From Luteipulveratus mongoliensis (GTDB lineage: Bacteria; Actinomycetota; Actinomycetes; Actinomycetales; Dermatophilaceae), in assembly GCF_001190945.1 (NCBI RefSeq), contig NZ_CP011112.1:372001-436000 (forward strand): a stretch of 64,000 nt of DNA, read 5' to 3'. Of this stretch, positions 18,241-27,813 are shown in pieces. The position numbers were made by a program, and so were the translations under genes. Each line of letters begins with the position of its first letter. The first letter of the stretch is position 1. The notes beneath the pieces are model-generated. The model was not told the origin of the DNA. It made no database searches and saw only the letters and a program-made list of their open reading frames with translations.

Positions 18241-19635
18241 TCATGCTCCCTGGCTTTGTGGAAGGAAGGTGTTTGCCGTGTCGAGCAGTCCCGATCGCAT
18301 GGTGTCTGCGACCTGCTCGACCCATCTGTGACAGCTCGGGGTGTCGGGATAACGAACCTCGAGGTAGGTACCGCCCGGTACGACCGAGACCCACACATGC
18401 ATCTCGGCACTGTCGTCGACCGGTCCGAACAGCACCGTCGCGTCGGACTCCGCCCACCGCTCCCAGCCGGCGCAGCGCCGGCCGTGGATGTAGGACAGCA
18501 CCAGCGCCGGGCGAAGGTCAGCGGCCAGCTCGCGCGCCGCGACGTGTCGGGGGACCCGGGTCGCGGGCTGGGCCCGATCCCACGCCTGCTGGGTCGCATC
18601 GATCACGTCGAGCAGGTACGTCGAGCGATCGGTCTGGATGCTGACGGGTACGACCCCGGCGAACCATCCGACCGCGGTGTCCAGCTGTGGTCGGTCACGG
18701 TTGTGGACCGACATCAGCGCGTCGAGTCTCGTGCCGCCCCCGGTAGCCAGGATGGCCGCCACCAATGAAGCGATGAAGCCGAGTCCAATGCTGGCATCGA
18801 GGGCGCGCAGGTGTGCCACGAAGCGCGACGTCTGCTCTGCGGTCGCAATCGGAATCGATACCAGGCGATGAGGGTGGCGGTCGTCGCGGGCAACCCGCGA
18901 CCCCACGGGCAGCGCTGGGAGACAACGGTTCTCGTCGAGCGCCTGACTCCAGGTATCCAGCCCTGCGCTGACCGCTTCACCTTCACGTTCGCTGGCCCGC
19001 TCGTGCTCGGCAACATCGACTGCGCTTGCCACGGACTCGAGAAGCGACTCCGGCTCGGCGTACGAACGCAAGATCTCCGCGGCGCTGAGATACGCGGAGT
19101 AGCCGTCGAAGACGCCGTGGTCGAAGGCGGCAATCAGGGTCGTACCGTGCAGGTTCTCAATGGTCACGAAGGCATGGCTCGGCCAACGCAGGGGTGCAGT
19201 CCAGTGCGCCAGGTGTTCGGTCACCACGTCAGCGGCGGTGGTGGCGTCGGCCCGCTCGGCGAGGACGTGGGGCACGAGGTCAACGTGACCCTCGGGAAGG
19301 GTTCGACGTTCCATGGCGCCGTCCCGGCCCCTGAAGAACCCGCTGCGCAACCCCTCGTGCTGGTCGAGATATCGCTCGAGGACGCGCCGCACACGTTGCG
19401 GTTCGGCTCTGCCCAAGGTGCATCGAAAGCCCAGCCATGGCGTGCCTCGACCTGCGCCCCCGGTGGAGTCGAGCGCAGCGGTGTCGGCCTCGCGTAGTCG
19501 AGCCAGCTGATCGTGACTCGGCCTTCGGGGGTCAACCGCCGCTTCACGGAGCCTGCGGATGGTCGCCGAGTCAGGGTGCCACGCGACGACGCGTCCAGGT
19601 GGGACGTCGTCCGGACAGAACTGATGGATACGCAT
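18241..19635 (-). CDS. Stand-alone condensation-fold protein B (acyltransferase-like)
   Basis: The 464-residue protein is a second condensation-superfamily protein, with AFDHGVFDG at 171-178. As in its partner, the catalytic His (173) and Asp-Gly (177-178) remain while the first motif His is replaced by Asp. A later GWFAGVVPVSI segment corresponds to the partner's GWLVNLMPVHI, so the two are paralogues. Position 19635 is chosen because GGGAG lies seven bases before this ATG, and the preceding 18 in-frame codons look non-coding. It is the first gene of the two-gene unit. A joint acylation reaction or a heterodimer is possible; the substrate is unknown. Confidence 0.7.
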   Translation of the reverse strand: MRIHQFCPDDVPPGRVVAWHPDSATIRRLREAAVDPRRPSHDQLARLREADTAALDSTGGAGRGTPWLGFRCTLGRAEPQRVRRVLERYLDQHEGLRSGFFRGRDGAMERRTLPEGHVDLVPHVLAERADATTAADVVTEHLAHWTAPLRWPSHAFVTIENLHGTTLIAAFDHGVFDGYSAYLSAAEILRSYAEPESLLESVASAVDVAEHERASEREGEAVSAGLDTWSQALDENRCLPALPVGSRVARDDRHPHRLVSIPIATAEQTSRFVAHLRALDASIGLGFIASLVAAILATGGGTRLDALMSVHNRDRPQLDTAVGWFAGVVPVSIQTDRSTYLLDVIDATQQAWDRAQPATRVPRHVAARELAADLRPALVLSYIHGRRCAGWERWAESDATVLFGPVDDSAEMHVWVSVVPGGTYLEVRYPDTPSCHRWVEQVADTMRSGLLDTANTFLPQSQGA

Positions 19636-19722
19636 CGTGGGGCTCCCTGCGGCCTGAGACGGAGTGGTCAGACGCTGTGGCGCGACCAAACCAGGACGCT
19701 AGGCGCAGGAGGGGGGCCCGTA

Positions 19723-19737
19723 GGTAAAGAAGTTACC
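19723..19737. promoter_or_regulatory. Inverted-repeat operator candidate upstream of the condensation-protein pair
   Basis: GGTAA, AGAAG, TTACC is a perfect 5-5-5 inverted repeat in an AT-rich patch 88 bases upstream of the first condensation gene. No other gene could use it except the pair to its left. Confidence 0.35.
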
Positions 19738-19808
19738 AAAACTGCGTAGTCATGACGTTAAATTGTCGGAACGGGGAGGGGTCGGAGCCGCGATGGCCCG
19801 CCGCAGGC

Positions 19809-19860
19809 GATGTCAGTGCCGCAGAACAGTCCGCTCGTCGCGATCTGCGGCACTGACATC
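19809..19860 (-). terminator. Terminator of the chitinase operon
   Basis: GATGTCAGTGCCGCAGA (19809-19825) pairs perfectly over 17 bp with TCTGCGGCACTGACATC (19844-19860). It begins five bases after the stop codon of the last chitinase gene. Confidence 0.8.
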
Positions 19861-19864
19861 GGAC

Positions 19865-21094
<1,230 letters not shown>

Positions 21095-21127
21095 TGGATT
21101 TCCTTCCGAGCTCAGAGGATTGACGGG

Positions 21128-22279
21128 TCAGCAGGACAGGTTGCCGCCAGGGTCGACGCCGAGCATCGAGGTGAACTTCAGGTAGCGGTCAATGCGGCTC
21201 TGGACCTGGCCGGGGTTGCCGCCGTTGCACTCGATCGAGCCGTTGATGCTGCGGATGGTCTCGCCGAATCCGACGTTGTTCGCCATCGCGTCGTGGGGCG
21301 TCATCGTCCCTGGGCCGGTCTGGGTGTTCCAGTACCAGAGGCCCGTCTTCCATGCGACGGCCGAGTCGGTCTCGACCAGGCGCGGGTTGTTGAGAAGGTC
21401 GATGCCGAGCGCGTCGCCGGCGGCCTTGTAGTTGAAGTTCCAGCTCAGCTGGATGGGTCCGCGGCCGTAGTACTGATCGTTGCCGGCAGGGCAGCCGTAC
21501 GGCTGGGTCGTGTCGCAGTAGTGCGGATAGTTCGCGGTGTTCTGCTCCACGACGTAAACGAGGTCGCCGGTCTCGTGGCCGACGTTCGCCAAGAATGCGG
21601 CGAACTCCCGCTTCTGGGTGGCCTCGTCACCGGTGTTGGCGAAGCCGGGGTAGGCGCCCATCGCATCGACAAGGCCCTGGTAGGTGTAGAAGGAATTCCG
21701 GTTGGGGAAGCCATCGTTGAACTGCTGCTCGCTGACCGTGAATCCTTGATGATCGGCTTGCACGCCGTCGGTGATGTTCACGTCGATGCAGCTGTAGAAG
21801 GCGTTTCCTGTGTCCGCGATGTTCCACACCGCCAGCACTTTCTGATGTCCTCGCCGATCACCGAAGTCGACCGTGTGCTCGGTCGTGCTTCCGGGCGCCT
21901 GGTTGTTGCCCGAGATCTCGGCCACCAGGTCACCGCCGATGAAGTACTGCCAGTTGGCGGTCCGGTGCAGCGCCGTGTTGATCCACGTGAAGTTGGTGGT
22001 CGGCGCGATGTCGCTGACCTTCCAGCCCTTGCTGTCGTCATCGAGCTCGGCGAACTGCGAGTTGCCTCCGCTGCAGCTGGTCAGGCCCTTCGGGCCCTCG
22101 ACACTCTGCGGCTCGTACTTGATGGGACCGCACTCGACCGTTCCCGCAGCGCACTGCGCCTGCCGACTGGGCGGGTTCGAGGCGTAGCCGTGGGCGTTGG
22201 CCGGACTGGTGGGCATGACGGCAAGTGCGGGCCCGGCCAAGAGCCCGGCAATCGCGGTCAACTTGATGGTCGTACGCAT
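21128..22279 (-). CDS. AA10 lytic polysaccharide monooxygenase fused to a GH19 chitinase
   Basis: From ATG 22279 (GAGGAG site) the protein is 383 residues. The signal peptide ends ANA, leaving His30 as the new N-terminus (HGYASNPPSR). That and His105 in TALHRTANW form the copper-binding histidine brace of chitin-active AA10 LPMOs, whose domain closes with AVWNIADTGNAFYSC. From about residue 182 a GH19 domain follows, with Glu236 in GHETG and Glu245 in VEQN as catalytic acids, then YYGRGPIQLSWN. There is almost no linker between the domains. The enzyme should both oxidise crystalline chitin and hydrolyse it. It is the middle gene of the operon. Confidence 0.88.
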   Translation of the reverse strand: MRTTIKLTAIAGLLAGPALAVMPTSPANAHGYASNPPSRQAQCAAGTVECGPIKYEPQSVEGPKGLTSCSGGNSQFAELDDDSKGWKVSDIAPTTNFTWINTALHRTANWQYFIGGDLVAEISGNNQAPGSTTEHTVDFGDRRGHQKVLAVWNIADTGNAFYSCIDVNITDGVQADHQGFTVSEQQFNDGFPNRNSFYTYQGLVDAMGAYPGFANTGDEATQKREFAAFLANVGHETGDLVYVVEQNTANYPHYCDTTQPYGCPAGNDQYYGRGPIQLSWNFNYKAAGDALGIDLLNNPRLVETDSAVAWKTGLWYWNTQTGPGTMTPHDAMANNVGFGETIRSINGSIECNGGNPGQVQSRIDRYLKFTSMLGVDPGGNLSC

Positions 22280-22307
22280 GGTGGTACTCCTCGTGATCGG
22301 GTTGCGG

Positions 22308-23303
22308 TCAGGGCAGGGTGTCCAGGTGGCCGCCGACGGTCTCGGCGAAGCCACCGCCATTGGCGATGTCCCAGTTGATGGACCAGGTCATCGCGCCACG
22401 AATGTCGGGGTAGGTCTGCGACGGCTTGAAACTTCCGCAGCTGGTACCTGAGGCCAGGCAGTCCAGCGCTTGATTGACCACTGCGGGGTCGACCACGCCG
22501 CCACCGGCAGCGCGTGGACCGGCGGGGAGACCCAGTCCGACCTGGTCGGGACGCAGACCGTTCTGCAGCTGGATGCACGCGAGCGCAGTGATGAAGTCGA
22601 CGGTGCCTTGTGAGTAGACCTGGCCGTCGCAGCCGAGCATCGAGCCGGAGTTGTAGTACTGCATGTTGACGACGGTCAGAATGTCCTTGATCTGCAGCGC
22701 GAGGTTGAAGTACGACCCGGTCGGCGACTGCATGTCGATCGTCTGTGGGGCCATCGTGATGACCAGGCCGTCGCCGAACTTCTCGCGCAGGCTCCGCAGC
22801 GCCTTCGCCATCGGGTCGGGCTGCAGCCCGTTCTCCAGGTCGATGTCCACGCCGTCGAATCCGTACGTCTGGGTCAGTCCGTAGACGCTGTCGGCGAATG
22901 TGGTCGCCGCAGCGTCGTCACCGACTGCGACCTGTCCCCGCTCTCCACCGACGGACAGGATCACCTTCTTGCCCTTGCTCTGCAGGGCAGCGACGTCAGC
23001 CTTCAGGTCGTCGGCGGTGTAGCCGCCGAGTGCGTCGGAGAGTCCCGGATCCGCTTGAAAGCCAACCTCGCCCGGCGTCTGAGTCGCCTCGCCGAACGAC
23101 ACGGCGACGATGTCGTACTGGTCCGGCACGTCCGAGAGGCGCAGCGCACCCGCGTCGTTGACGAAGTTGTGCCAGTAGCCGGTCAGCGCGTGCTTGGGCA
23201 GCTCTGCGGACCGCTCCTTCGCCGACGCGGGCGCAGTCGCCAGCACACTCGCGATGAGGAAGAGCAGCAGGCCGAACGCCGCCGCGGCTCGTGATCTGGA
23301 CAC
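22308..23303 (-). CDS. Secreted GH18 chitinase (shorter, ChiD-like)
   Basis: The 331-residue enzyme has a Sec signal peptide (cleavage after ASA near 28) and a GH18 barrel with LSVGGE and DGVDIDLE, catalytic Glu157. The MQYYNSG strand and the terminal GAMTWSINWD motif place it with bacterial chitinases of the chitinase D or Streptomyces type. GTG 23303 follows GGAGG by five bases. It is the first gene of the chitin operon, directly downstream of three phased repeats that are probably the repressor site. No binding module is attached. Confidence 0.92.
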   Translation of the reverse strand: MSRSRAAAAFGLLLFLIASVLATAPASAKERSAELPKHALTGYWHNFVNDAGALRLSDVPDQYDIVAVSFGEATQTPGEVGFQADPGLSDALGGYTADDLKADVAALQSKGKKVILSVGGERGQVAVGDDAAATTFADSVYGLTQTYGFDGVDIDLENGLQPDPMAKALRSLREKFGDGLVITMAPQTIDMQSPTGSYFNLALQIKDILTVVNMQYYNSGSMLGCDGQVYSQGTVDFITALACIQLQNGLRPDQVGLGLPAGPRAAGGGVVDPAVVNQALDCLASGTSCGSFKPSQTYPDIRGAMTWSINWDIANGGGFAETVGGHLDTLP

Positions 23304-23326
23304 CGGAACCTCCTTGGTCGGGCGTG

Positions 23327-23366
23327 CAGTTAACGTGCCTTACAGTTAACTCTCCTTACAGTAAAG
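23327..23366. promoter_or_regulatory. Three phased repeats in the chitinase/ROK divergent promoter
   Basis: CAGTTAAC at 23327-23334, CAGTTAAC at 23343-23350 and CAGTAAAG at 23359-23366 recur with a strict 16-bp period; copies two and three are also preceded by TTA. They lie 24 bases upstream of the first chitinase start and 130 bases from the ROK gene. These AT-rich repeats in very GC-rich DNA are good candidates for binding sites of the ROK protein encoded next door. Confidence 0.6.
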
Positions 23367-23495
23367 AGACAGAACCTTTTCTTCAGGAGTTGGCAAAGCC
23401 CATCCGGCGGACGTGGCGCGCTCGGGGTCCCGGGGCAGGCGGGCTAAACTGTGAAGTCCCCTTCCCATTGATCTCGAGCACGAGAGGGGTCCCTG

Positions 23496-24653
23496 ATGGC
23501 GCAGTCGGCGACCAGTGTGATCCGCGAGACCAACGAGCGGATGGCACTCGACCTGCTGCTGACGCAGGGCCCGATCTCCAAGACGCGGCTCGGCGAGCTC
23601 GCCGGTGTTTCCAAGGTGACCGCCGGGCAGATGCTCGCTCGGTTGGAGCGTCGTGGTCTGGTCGAAGTGGTCGGCACTCAGCCCGGCGGCCGCCGGGGGC
23701 CCAACGCCGAGCTGTTCGCGCTCGTACCCTCCAGTGGATACGTCGCGGCGCTGCACATCGGCCCTGACGTGATCACTGGCTCTGCGGCCGACATCACCGG
23801 CACCGAGCTTGCCCGGTTCTCCGTCGATCCGCACGAGTCGAGCGACCCGGTCGCAGCCGTCCGCCAGGCCACCGCCCAGGCCGCCGAGCGGGCGGGGTTC
23901 TCGATGTCTCAGCTGAGCTGCCTCTCCATCGGCACGCCCGGCATGGTCGACAGCCGCACCGGGGACGTCCGGTTCGGGTTCGACCTGCCCGACTGGCACA
24001 ACGGCGTACTCACCGATATCCGGCAGAACTTCGGCCGACCGGTGCTGATCGAGAACGACGTGAACCTTGCCGGCCTGGCCGAGCGCAAGGCCGCCGCCGC
24101 GCACGGCGTCCGCTGCTTCGTCCTCGCCTGGATCGACCGCGGACTCGGCATGGCTGTCGTCATCGACGGCAAGGTGCTGCGCGGCGCCGACGGTTGCTCG
24201 GGAGAGATCGGCTATCTCCCGGTGCCCGGCGCGCCACTGCCCAGCCGCAGCAAGGACCCCCGCCGTACGTCCTTCCAGTCACTTGTCGGCGCCGAAGCCG
24301 TACGAAAGCTGGCTCGGGAGCACCGGATGCGTGGTGGCGCGGGCGAGTGCATCCGCAAGGCGATCGAAGGGCACCCCCAGGGCGATGCGTTCCTGGACGA
24401 GCTCGCCCATCGACTCGCCCTCGGCCTGGCTGGGGTCTACCTCGTGCTCGATCCCGAGCTGTGCGTGCTGTCCGGCGAGATCGGAAACGCGGGCGGCAAG
24501 GAGCTCGCTCGCCGGGTCGAGGCCGCGATCGAGGAGATGTGTCCGAACCGTCCGCGCGTGGTCCCCAGCGAGCTGTCTGAGGACGCCGTGCTCCTCGGCG
24601 CACTCGAGAAGGGCCTCGAAGTCGCCCGGGATGAGGTCTTCGCGGGCCACTGA
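23496..24653 (+). CDS. ROK-family transcriptional regulator of the chitinase operon
   Basis: The 385-residue protein has an N-terminal winged helix (about 15-65, with KTRLGELAGVSKVTAGQML) and a C-terminal ROK sugar-kinase-like fold (SIGTPGMVD, ENDVNLAGLAE, GADGCSGEIGYLPV). ROK repressors bind an amino sugar or its phosphate and release DNA. The usual zinc cluster with several Cys is not visible. The gene is divergent from the chitinase operon with phased repeats between them, so control of chitin use by N-acetylglucosamine or chitobiose is a strong inference. GAGAGGGG precedes the ATG. Confidence 0.9.
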   Translation: MAQSATSVIRETNERMALDLLLTQGPISKTRLGELAGVSKVTAGQMLARLERRGLVEVVGTQPGGRRGPNAELFALVPSSGYVAALHIGPDVITGSAADITGTELARFSVDPHESSDPVAAVRQATAQAAERAGFSMSQLSCLSIGTPGMVDSRTGDVRFGFDLPDWHNGVLTDIRQNFGRPVLIENDVNLAGLAERKAAAAHGVRCFVLAWIDRGLGMAVVIDGKVLRGADGCSGEIGYLPVPGAPLPSRSKDPRRTSFQSLVGAEAVRKLAREHRMRGGAGECIRKAIEGHPQGDAFLDELAHRLALGLAGVYLVLDPELCVLSGEIGNAGGKELARRVEAAIEEMCPNRPRVVPSELSEDAVLLGALEKGLEVARDEVFAGH

Positions 24654-24696
24654 GTCGGCGTACCTCAGACCTGGCTCATACGCCGCGCGAGCCTCC

Positions 24697-24783
24697 CGCC
24701 GAGAGGCATACCTCTCCACCGAGAGGCACACCTGCCAGGTACGCCCCTCGAGTGTTCGGTTTGCCTCTCGGCGAAGTGGGACT
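24697..24783. terminator. Repeat-rich bidirectional terminator region
   Basis: CCGAGAGGCATACCT (24699-24713) and CCGAGAGGCACACCT (24719-24733) are near-identical tandem copies. TTGCCTCTCGGCG ending at 24783 is their inverted partner and can pair with either. The stretch lies between the convergent ROK and DUF6230 genes. Confidence 0.5.
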
Positions 24784-24806
24784 CGGGTGAGCGGCTCGTC
24801 CCGGGC

Positions 24807-25499
24807 TCAGTGCGGGATCGGGTCGCCGCTGCACGGGTCGTCGCCGCGGTGCAGCGTGAGCTTGAAGCCGGGGACCTTGGCCAGCTGGTCGAGAGTCAGT
24901 CCGTAGACCTGACCGCGCACGTTGCGGAACTGTCCGACACCGGCGTCGATGCCGAACCAGCCCAGCCCCGACGGTGCATCGAGCGGATTGGGATCAGGAC
25001 GGCCGTTGGTCTCGGTGGTGGTGATCGACTCGGACCTGACGCCGAGCTGCACCAGGCCGTCGAGGTTGATGCCCGGGTCGCCGTCGCCCTTGATCCGGGT
25101 GAGGTCCAGGGAGGCGCGGCTGCCGACGGTCTCGAACGTGCCCGCCTTGCCGTCGCCGGCACGGACCTTGATCGTGTAGGTGACGCCGGCGATCGACTGC
25201 TTCTGCGACACGCACAGGCCGTCGACCTTGAGCTCGGCAAGGTTGACGCGGACCACCTTGGAGGTCGTGAGCTTGCCGTCGACGCTGCGGGTCGCCTCGA
25301 CGACACCGATTCCGGCGCGCTCACCGGTGAGACCGCCGGCGGTCACGGAGGCCGTCGTGCCCTGGAAGACGACCGCGCTGGCGAGCACATCGTTCTTGGT
25401 CATGGCGGCCAGACTGATCGTCACACCGATCGCCGGCACGGCCATGACGGCAACACGGCGCCACCGGGTGCCGTAGGCGATCTGCTTCGCGGCCGTCAT
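24807..25499 (-). CDS. DUF6230-like envelope protein (copy 1, last gene of operon)
   Basis: The 230-residue protein has an N-terminal membrane segment or signal (RRVAVMAVPAIGVTISL) followed by a beta-rich external domain. Two cysteines (VDGLCVSQ and DDPCSG) occupy positions shared with the other two copies in this operon. The family is DUF6230, known from Streptomyces and relatives without a proven function. Its ATG overlaps the preceding stop in ATGA. I infer a surface or periplasm-like location, perhaps in a complex with the DUF6114 membrane proteins. Confidence 0.7.
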   Translation of the reverse strand: MTAAKQIAYGTRWRRVAVMAVPAIGVTISLAAMTKNDVLASAVVFQGTTASVTAGGLTGERAGIGVVEATRSVDGKLTTSKVVRVNLAELKVDGLCVSQKQSIAGVTYTIKVRAGDGKAGTFETVGSRASLDLTRIKGDGDPGINLDGLVQLGVRSESITTTETNGRPDPNPLDAPSGLGWFGIDAGVGQFRNVRGQVYGLTLDQLAKVPGFKLTLHRGDDPCSGDPIPH

Positions 25500-26200
25500 G
25501 AGATGGACAGCTCTGTGTTGGGGAGGCGGACCGGGAAGTTGCCCTTATCGCTCGGGGCGTCGCTGTAGGTGACGAGGTACTTGATGTCGAGCTGCAGCCG
25601 GGTGCCGACCAGGTCGAGCCCCTGGACGACCTCGATCAGCGGACTGTCCTCGGGAATGTCGATGCCACCAAATAGGGGTGCGATCGAGAACGTCCCCTTG
25701 TCGATCCAGAGGTCGGTGTACATCGCGGTGCCGCTGTCGTTGGCGCCACCGATCTGGGCGAAGTCCTTGGGCTTGATGGACAGCGTGTATCCCGGGCCGT
25801 CCGTCGTGTTGATCGTGCCGTGGTCGACGATCTGGAACCGCTTGAAGGAGAAGTGCCAGAGCTTGACCAACTTGTCGCCGATCTGTACGTCCTCCTGGCC
25901 GATCCGTCGGATCTCCTGCACGTTGAACCGGCGGGGGTAGCAGATGCAGGCCGGGTTGAGCGGGCCGCGAGGGATGTCGAGACGCAGGTTGGTCCCGGAG
26001 ATGCACGGGTTGAGCGAGCGCGAGCCGTGATAGGCCGTCAGGTGGGCGCGCTGGGAGTCGTTCGGCCCGCAGCTCGACCCGATCGGGTCGTCCGCTCGCG
26101 CCGGGTTGGCCTGGGTCGCGACCCAGGCGAGCACCCACACCACGACGGCTGCCATCGCGACGATCCGCTGCTTGCGGGGAGTGAGGTTGCTGGCGGTCAT
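25496..26200 (-). CDS. Secreted Cys-rich hypothetical protein in DUF6230/DUF6114 operon
   Basis: The 234-residue protein has a signal peptide (VAMAAVVVWVLAWVATQA, cleavage near ARA) and five or more cysteines early in the mature part (SSCGPN, NPCISG, ACICY). The rest looks beta-rich. I cannot name the family; it differs from the three DUF6230 copies but ends in the same coupled operon, overlapping both neighbours by 4-5 bases. A structural role beside the DUF6230 proteins is a guess from context. Confidence 0.65.
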   Translation of the reverse strand: MTASNLTPRKQRIVAMAAVVVWVLAWVATQANPARADDPIGSSCGPNDSQRAHLTAYHGSRSLNPCISGTNLRLDIPRGPLNPACICYPRRFNVQEIRRIGQEDVQIGDKLVKLWHFSFKRFQIVDHGTINTTDGPGYTLSIKPKDFAQIGGANDSGTAMYTDLWIDKGTFSIAPLFGGIDIPEDSPLIEVVQGLDLVGTRLQLDIKYLVTYSDAPSDKGNFPVRLPNTELSIS

Positions 26201-26598
26201 ACGGGGCTCCCGTCCTCATCAGGAGCAGCCTTCGGACCCTTCTCTCCCCACGCCCAGACCATGGACCCGCCCACGATGCCCAGCGCGGTGCCGATGAGCA
26301 GACCACCGAGGTTGGTCGAGATGAACGCGGCGAGAGCCACCAGCACGCCGAGCAGTCCGAGCATGGGCGCGTAGAGCGGCGAGGCCCAGCTGACGAGTGC
26401 GAACAGGATCAGGCCGCCGCCGAGGATGTAGCCGGCGCTGGCGTTCCACCCATTGCTGACCGCGAACCGCAGGGGATAGCCCGCGAAGTAGATGATGTCT
26501 GCGCCGGCCAGCAGGAGCAGCAGGCCGCCCCAGAACGGCCGGGTCTGGCGGAAGGAGCGCAGGCCGGTACGCACTTGGCCGGCTGTCATGGCGCTCAT
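26197..26598 (-). CDS. DUF6114-like small membrane protein (copy 1)
   Basis: The 133-residue protein has about four membrane helices, begins with a basic stretch, and shares RQTRPFWGGLLLLLAG and NLGGLLIGTALGIVGG with the second copy at 27287-27796. These are the hallmarks of DUF6114. Both ends overlap neighbouring genes in ATGA. DUF6114 genes usually sit beside DUF6230 genes, so the pair probably forms one envelope unit. Its function is unknown. Confidence 0.75.
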   Translation of the reverse strand: MSAMTAGQVRTGLRSFRQTRPFWGGLLLLLAGADIIYFAGYPLRFAVSNGWNASAGYILGGGLILFALVSWASPLYAPMLGLLGVLVALAAFISTNLGGLLIGTALGIVGGSMVWAWGEKGPKAAPDEDGSPV

Positions 26599-27287
26599 CG
26601 GCAGCCGTCCGGTGTCGTCCCGGACTTGCTCGCGTCGGCGACCCCACCGTCACCGAGCACGGTCTTGACCCGCAGTCCTGGGAGCTTGAGGGGAGAGGAC
26701 ACCTGGAGTCCCGCGGCGCTGATGTCGGCCGCGTCGAGGGTCAGGGTCTGAGCCTGGAGGCCCTGCGTTCCCGGTGTGCCCTTCCAGGGATCGCCACCCA
26801 CGGTCAACGTCTCCGACGCTCGACCGAGCTCGAGCCGGCCGACACCGGAGCCCTCGCCGATCGCGTCGCTCGTCGAGACGACGAGCTTGTCCAGCTTGAG
26901 GGCAGGAGTGCCCGATGTCGGTGTGCCGTCTACCTTTTCGCCCGCGGTCAGCACGACCGAGATGTTGCCGAGGCCGGCGAATTTCTGAGAAGCGATGACA
27001 CACAGACCGTGCACCTCGGCCGAGCCGATGGCCAGCTGAACGACGCCCTGCCGCGTGCCGTCGCTGACGGCCTGACCACCGGCGTACGCGGCGACGGACT
27101 CACCGGACAGCTGGTCGGAGTAGACGCGATAGTTCGAGGTCGCGGTCGGGAAGTCGACCGCGAGCACCTCATGGGTGGTGAGTGTCGCCATCACACCAAG
27201 GCCGGCGAAGCCCGCGACCAACGGCACCGCCACCCGCCGACGGGTGCCGTATCTCGATGCGGGACTGGCGGGGGAGATCCTCGCCAT
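26595..27287 (-). CDS. DUF6230-like envelope protein (copy 2)
   Basis: The 230-residue protein starts with RYGTRRRVAVPLVAGFAGLG, a membrane segment resembling that of copy 1 (YGTRWRRVAVMAVPAIG), followed by a Gly/Ser/Thr-rich beta domain. Its two Cys lie in VHGLCVIAS and PDGCR near the end, at places equivalent to the other copies. Its ATG shares one base with the stop of the upstream DUF6114 gene. The duplication suggests the 27796-26595 pair and the 26598-24807 block arose from one ancestral unit. Confidence 0.7.
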   Translation of the reverse strand: MARISPASPASRYGTRRRVAVPLVAGFAGLGVMATLTTHEVLAVDFPTATSNYRVYSDQLSGESVAAYAGGQAVSDGTRQGVVQLAIGSAEVHGLCVIASQKFAGLGNISVVLTAGEKVDGTPTSGTPALKLDKLVVSTSDAIGEGSGVGRLELGRASETLTVGGDPWKGTPGTQGLQAQTLTLDAADISAAGLQVSSPLKLPGLRVKTVLGDGGVADASKSGTTPDGCR

Positions 27288-27796
27288 CAGGCATCGCCTC
27301 GCGCGCCTTCAGTGGCCTCAGCGGCTTCGGCCTTGCGAGCCTCGATCTTGGCAATCTGCTTGTCGTCGTACGGCGTCCACGCAAAGGTCATGGCGCCGCC
27401 CACGATGCCGAGCATCATGCCGATGACCCAACCGCCCAGGTTGGCCAAGGGAAGGGAGGCGACGGCAAACAGCACGCCCATGAGAGCGGGGAAGTGACGC
27501 TGCTCCGGTCGGAACATCGAGACGGCTGCCGCCAGGATCATGCCGCCGCCGAGCACGTAGGCCGTGACGCCACCAGCGCCCAGTGCGACCACGGCCGACA
27601 TCGAGCTGATGACCGGTCGGATGACGAACCAGCCGCCGAGCGCGAGCAGGATCGGCCCCCAGAACGGACGCGTCCTGCGCCAGCGATGGAAACGTACGCG
27701 CCACTCCGACACCGTTTCGTCAGCCGCGGCGCGGCGGCTTCCCGACCTCAGCTCATCGGGTGCATCCGGAGCGGGAGTGTGAGGGGTGTCGGTCAT
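27287..27796 (-). CDS. DUF6114-like small membrane protein (copy 2)
   Basis: The 169-residue protein has a charged N-terminal tail of about 35 residues and then four predicted membrane helices. It includes RRTRPFWGPILLALGG and NLGGWVIGMMLGIVGGAMTFAW, matching the first DUF6114 copy motif for motif. The C-terminal tail is rich in Lys, Glu and Ala. It lies 17 bases after the third DUF6230 gene and shares a base with the next start. No enzymatic motif is present; a membrane anchor or scaffold role is plausible. Confidence 0.75.
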   Translation of the reverse strand: MTDTPHTPAPDAPDELRSGSRRAAADETVSEWRVRFHRWRRTRPFWGPILLALGGWFVIRPVISSMSAVVALGAGGVTAYVLGGGMILAAAVSMFRPEQRHFPALMGVLFAVASLPLANLGGWVIGMMLGIVGGAMTFAWTPYDDKQIAKIEARKAEAAEATEGARGDA

Positions 27797-27813
27797 GGCT
27801 GGTCCAGACGGGA

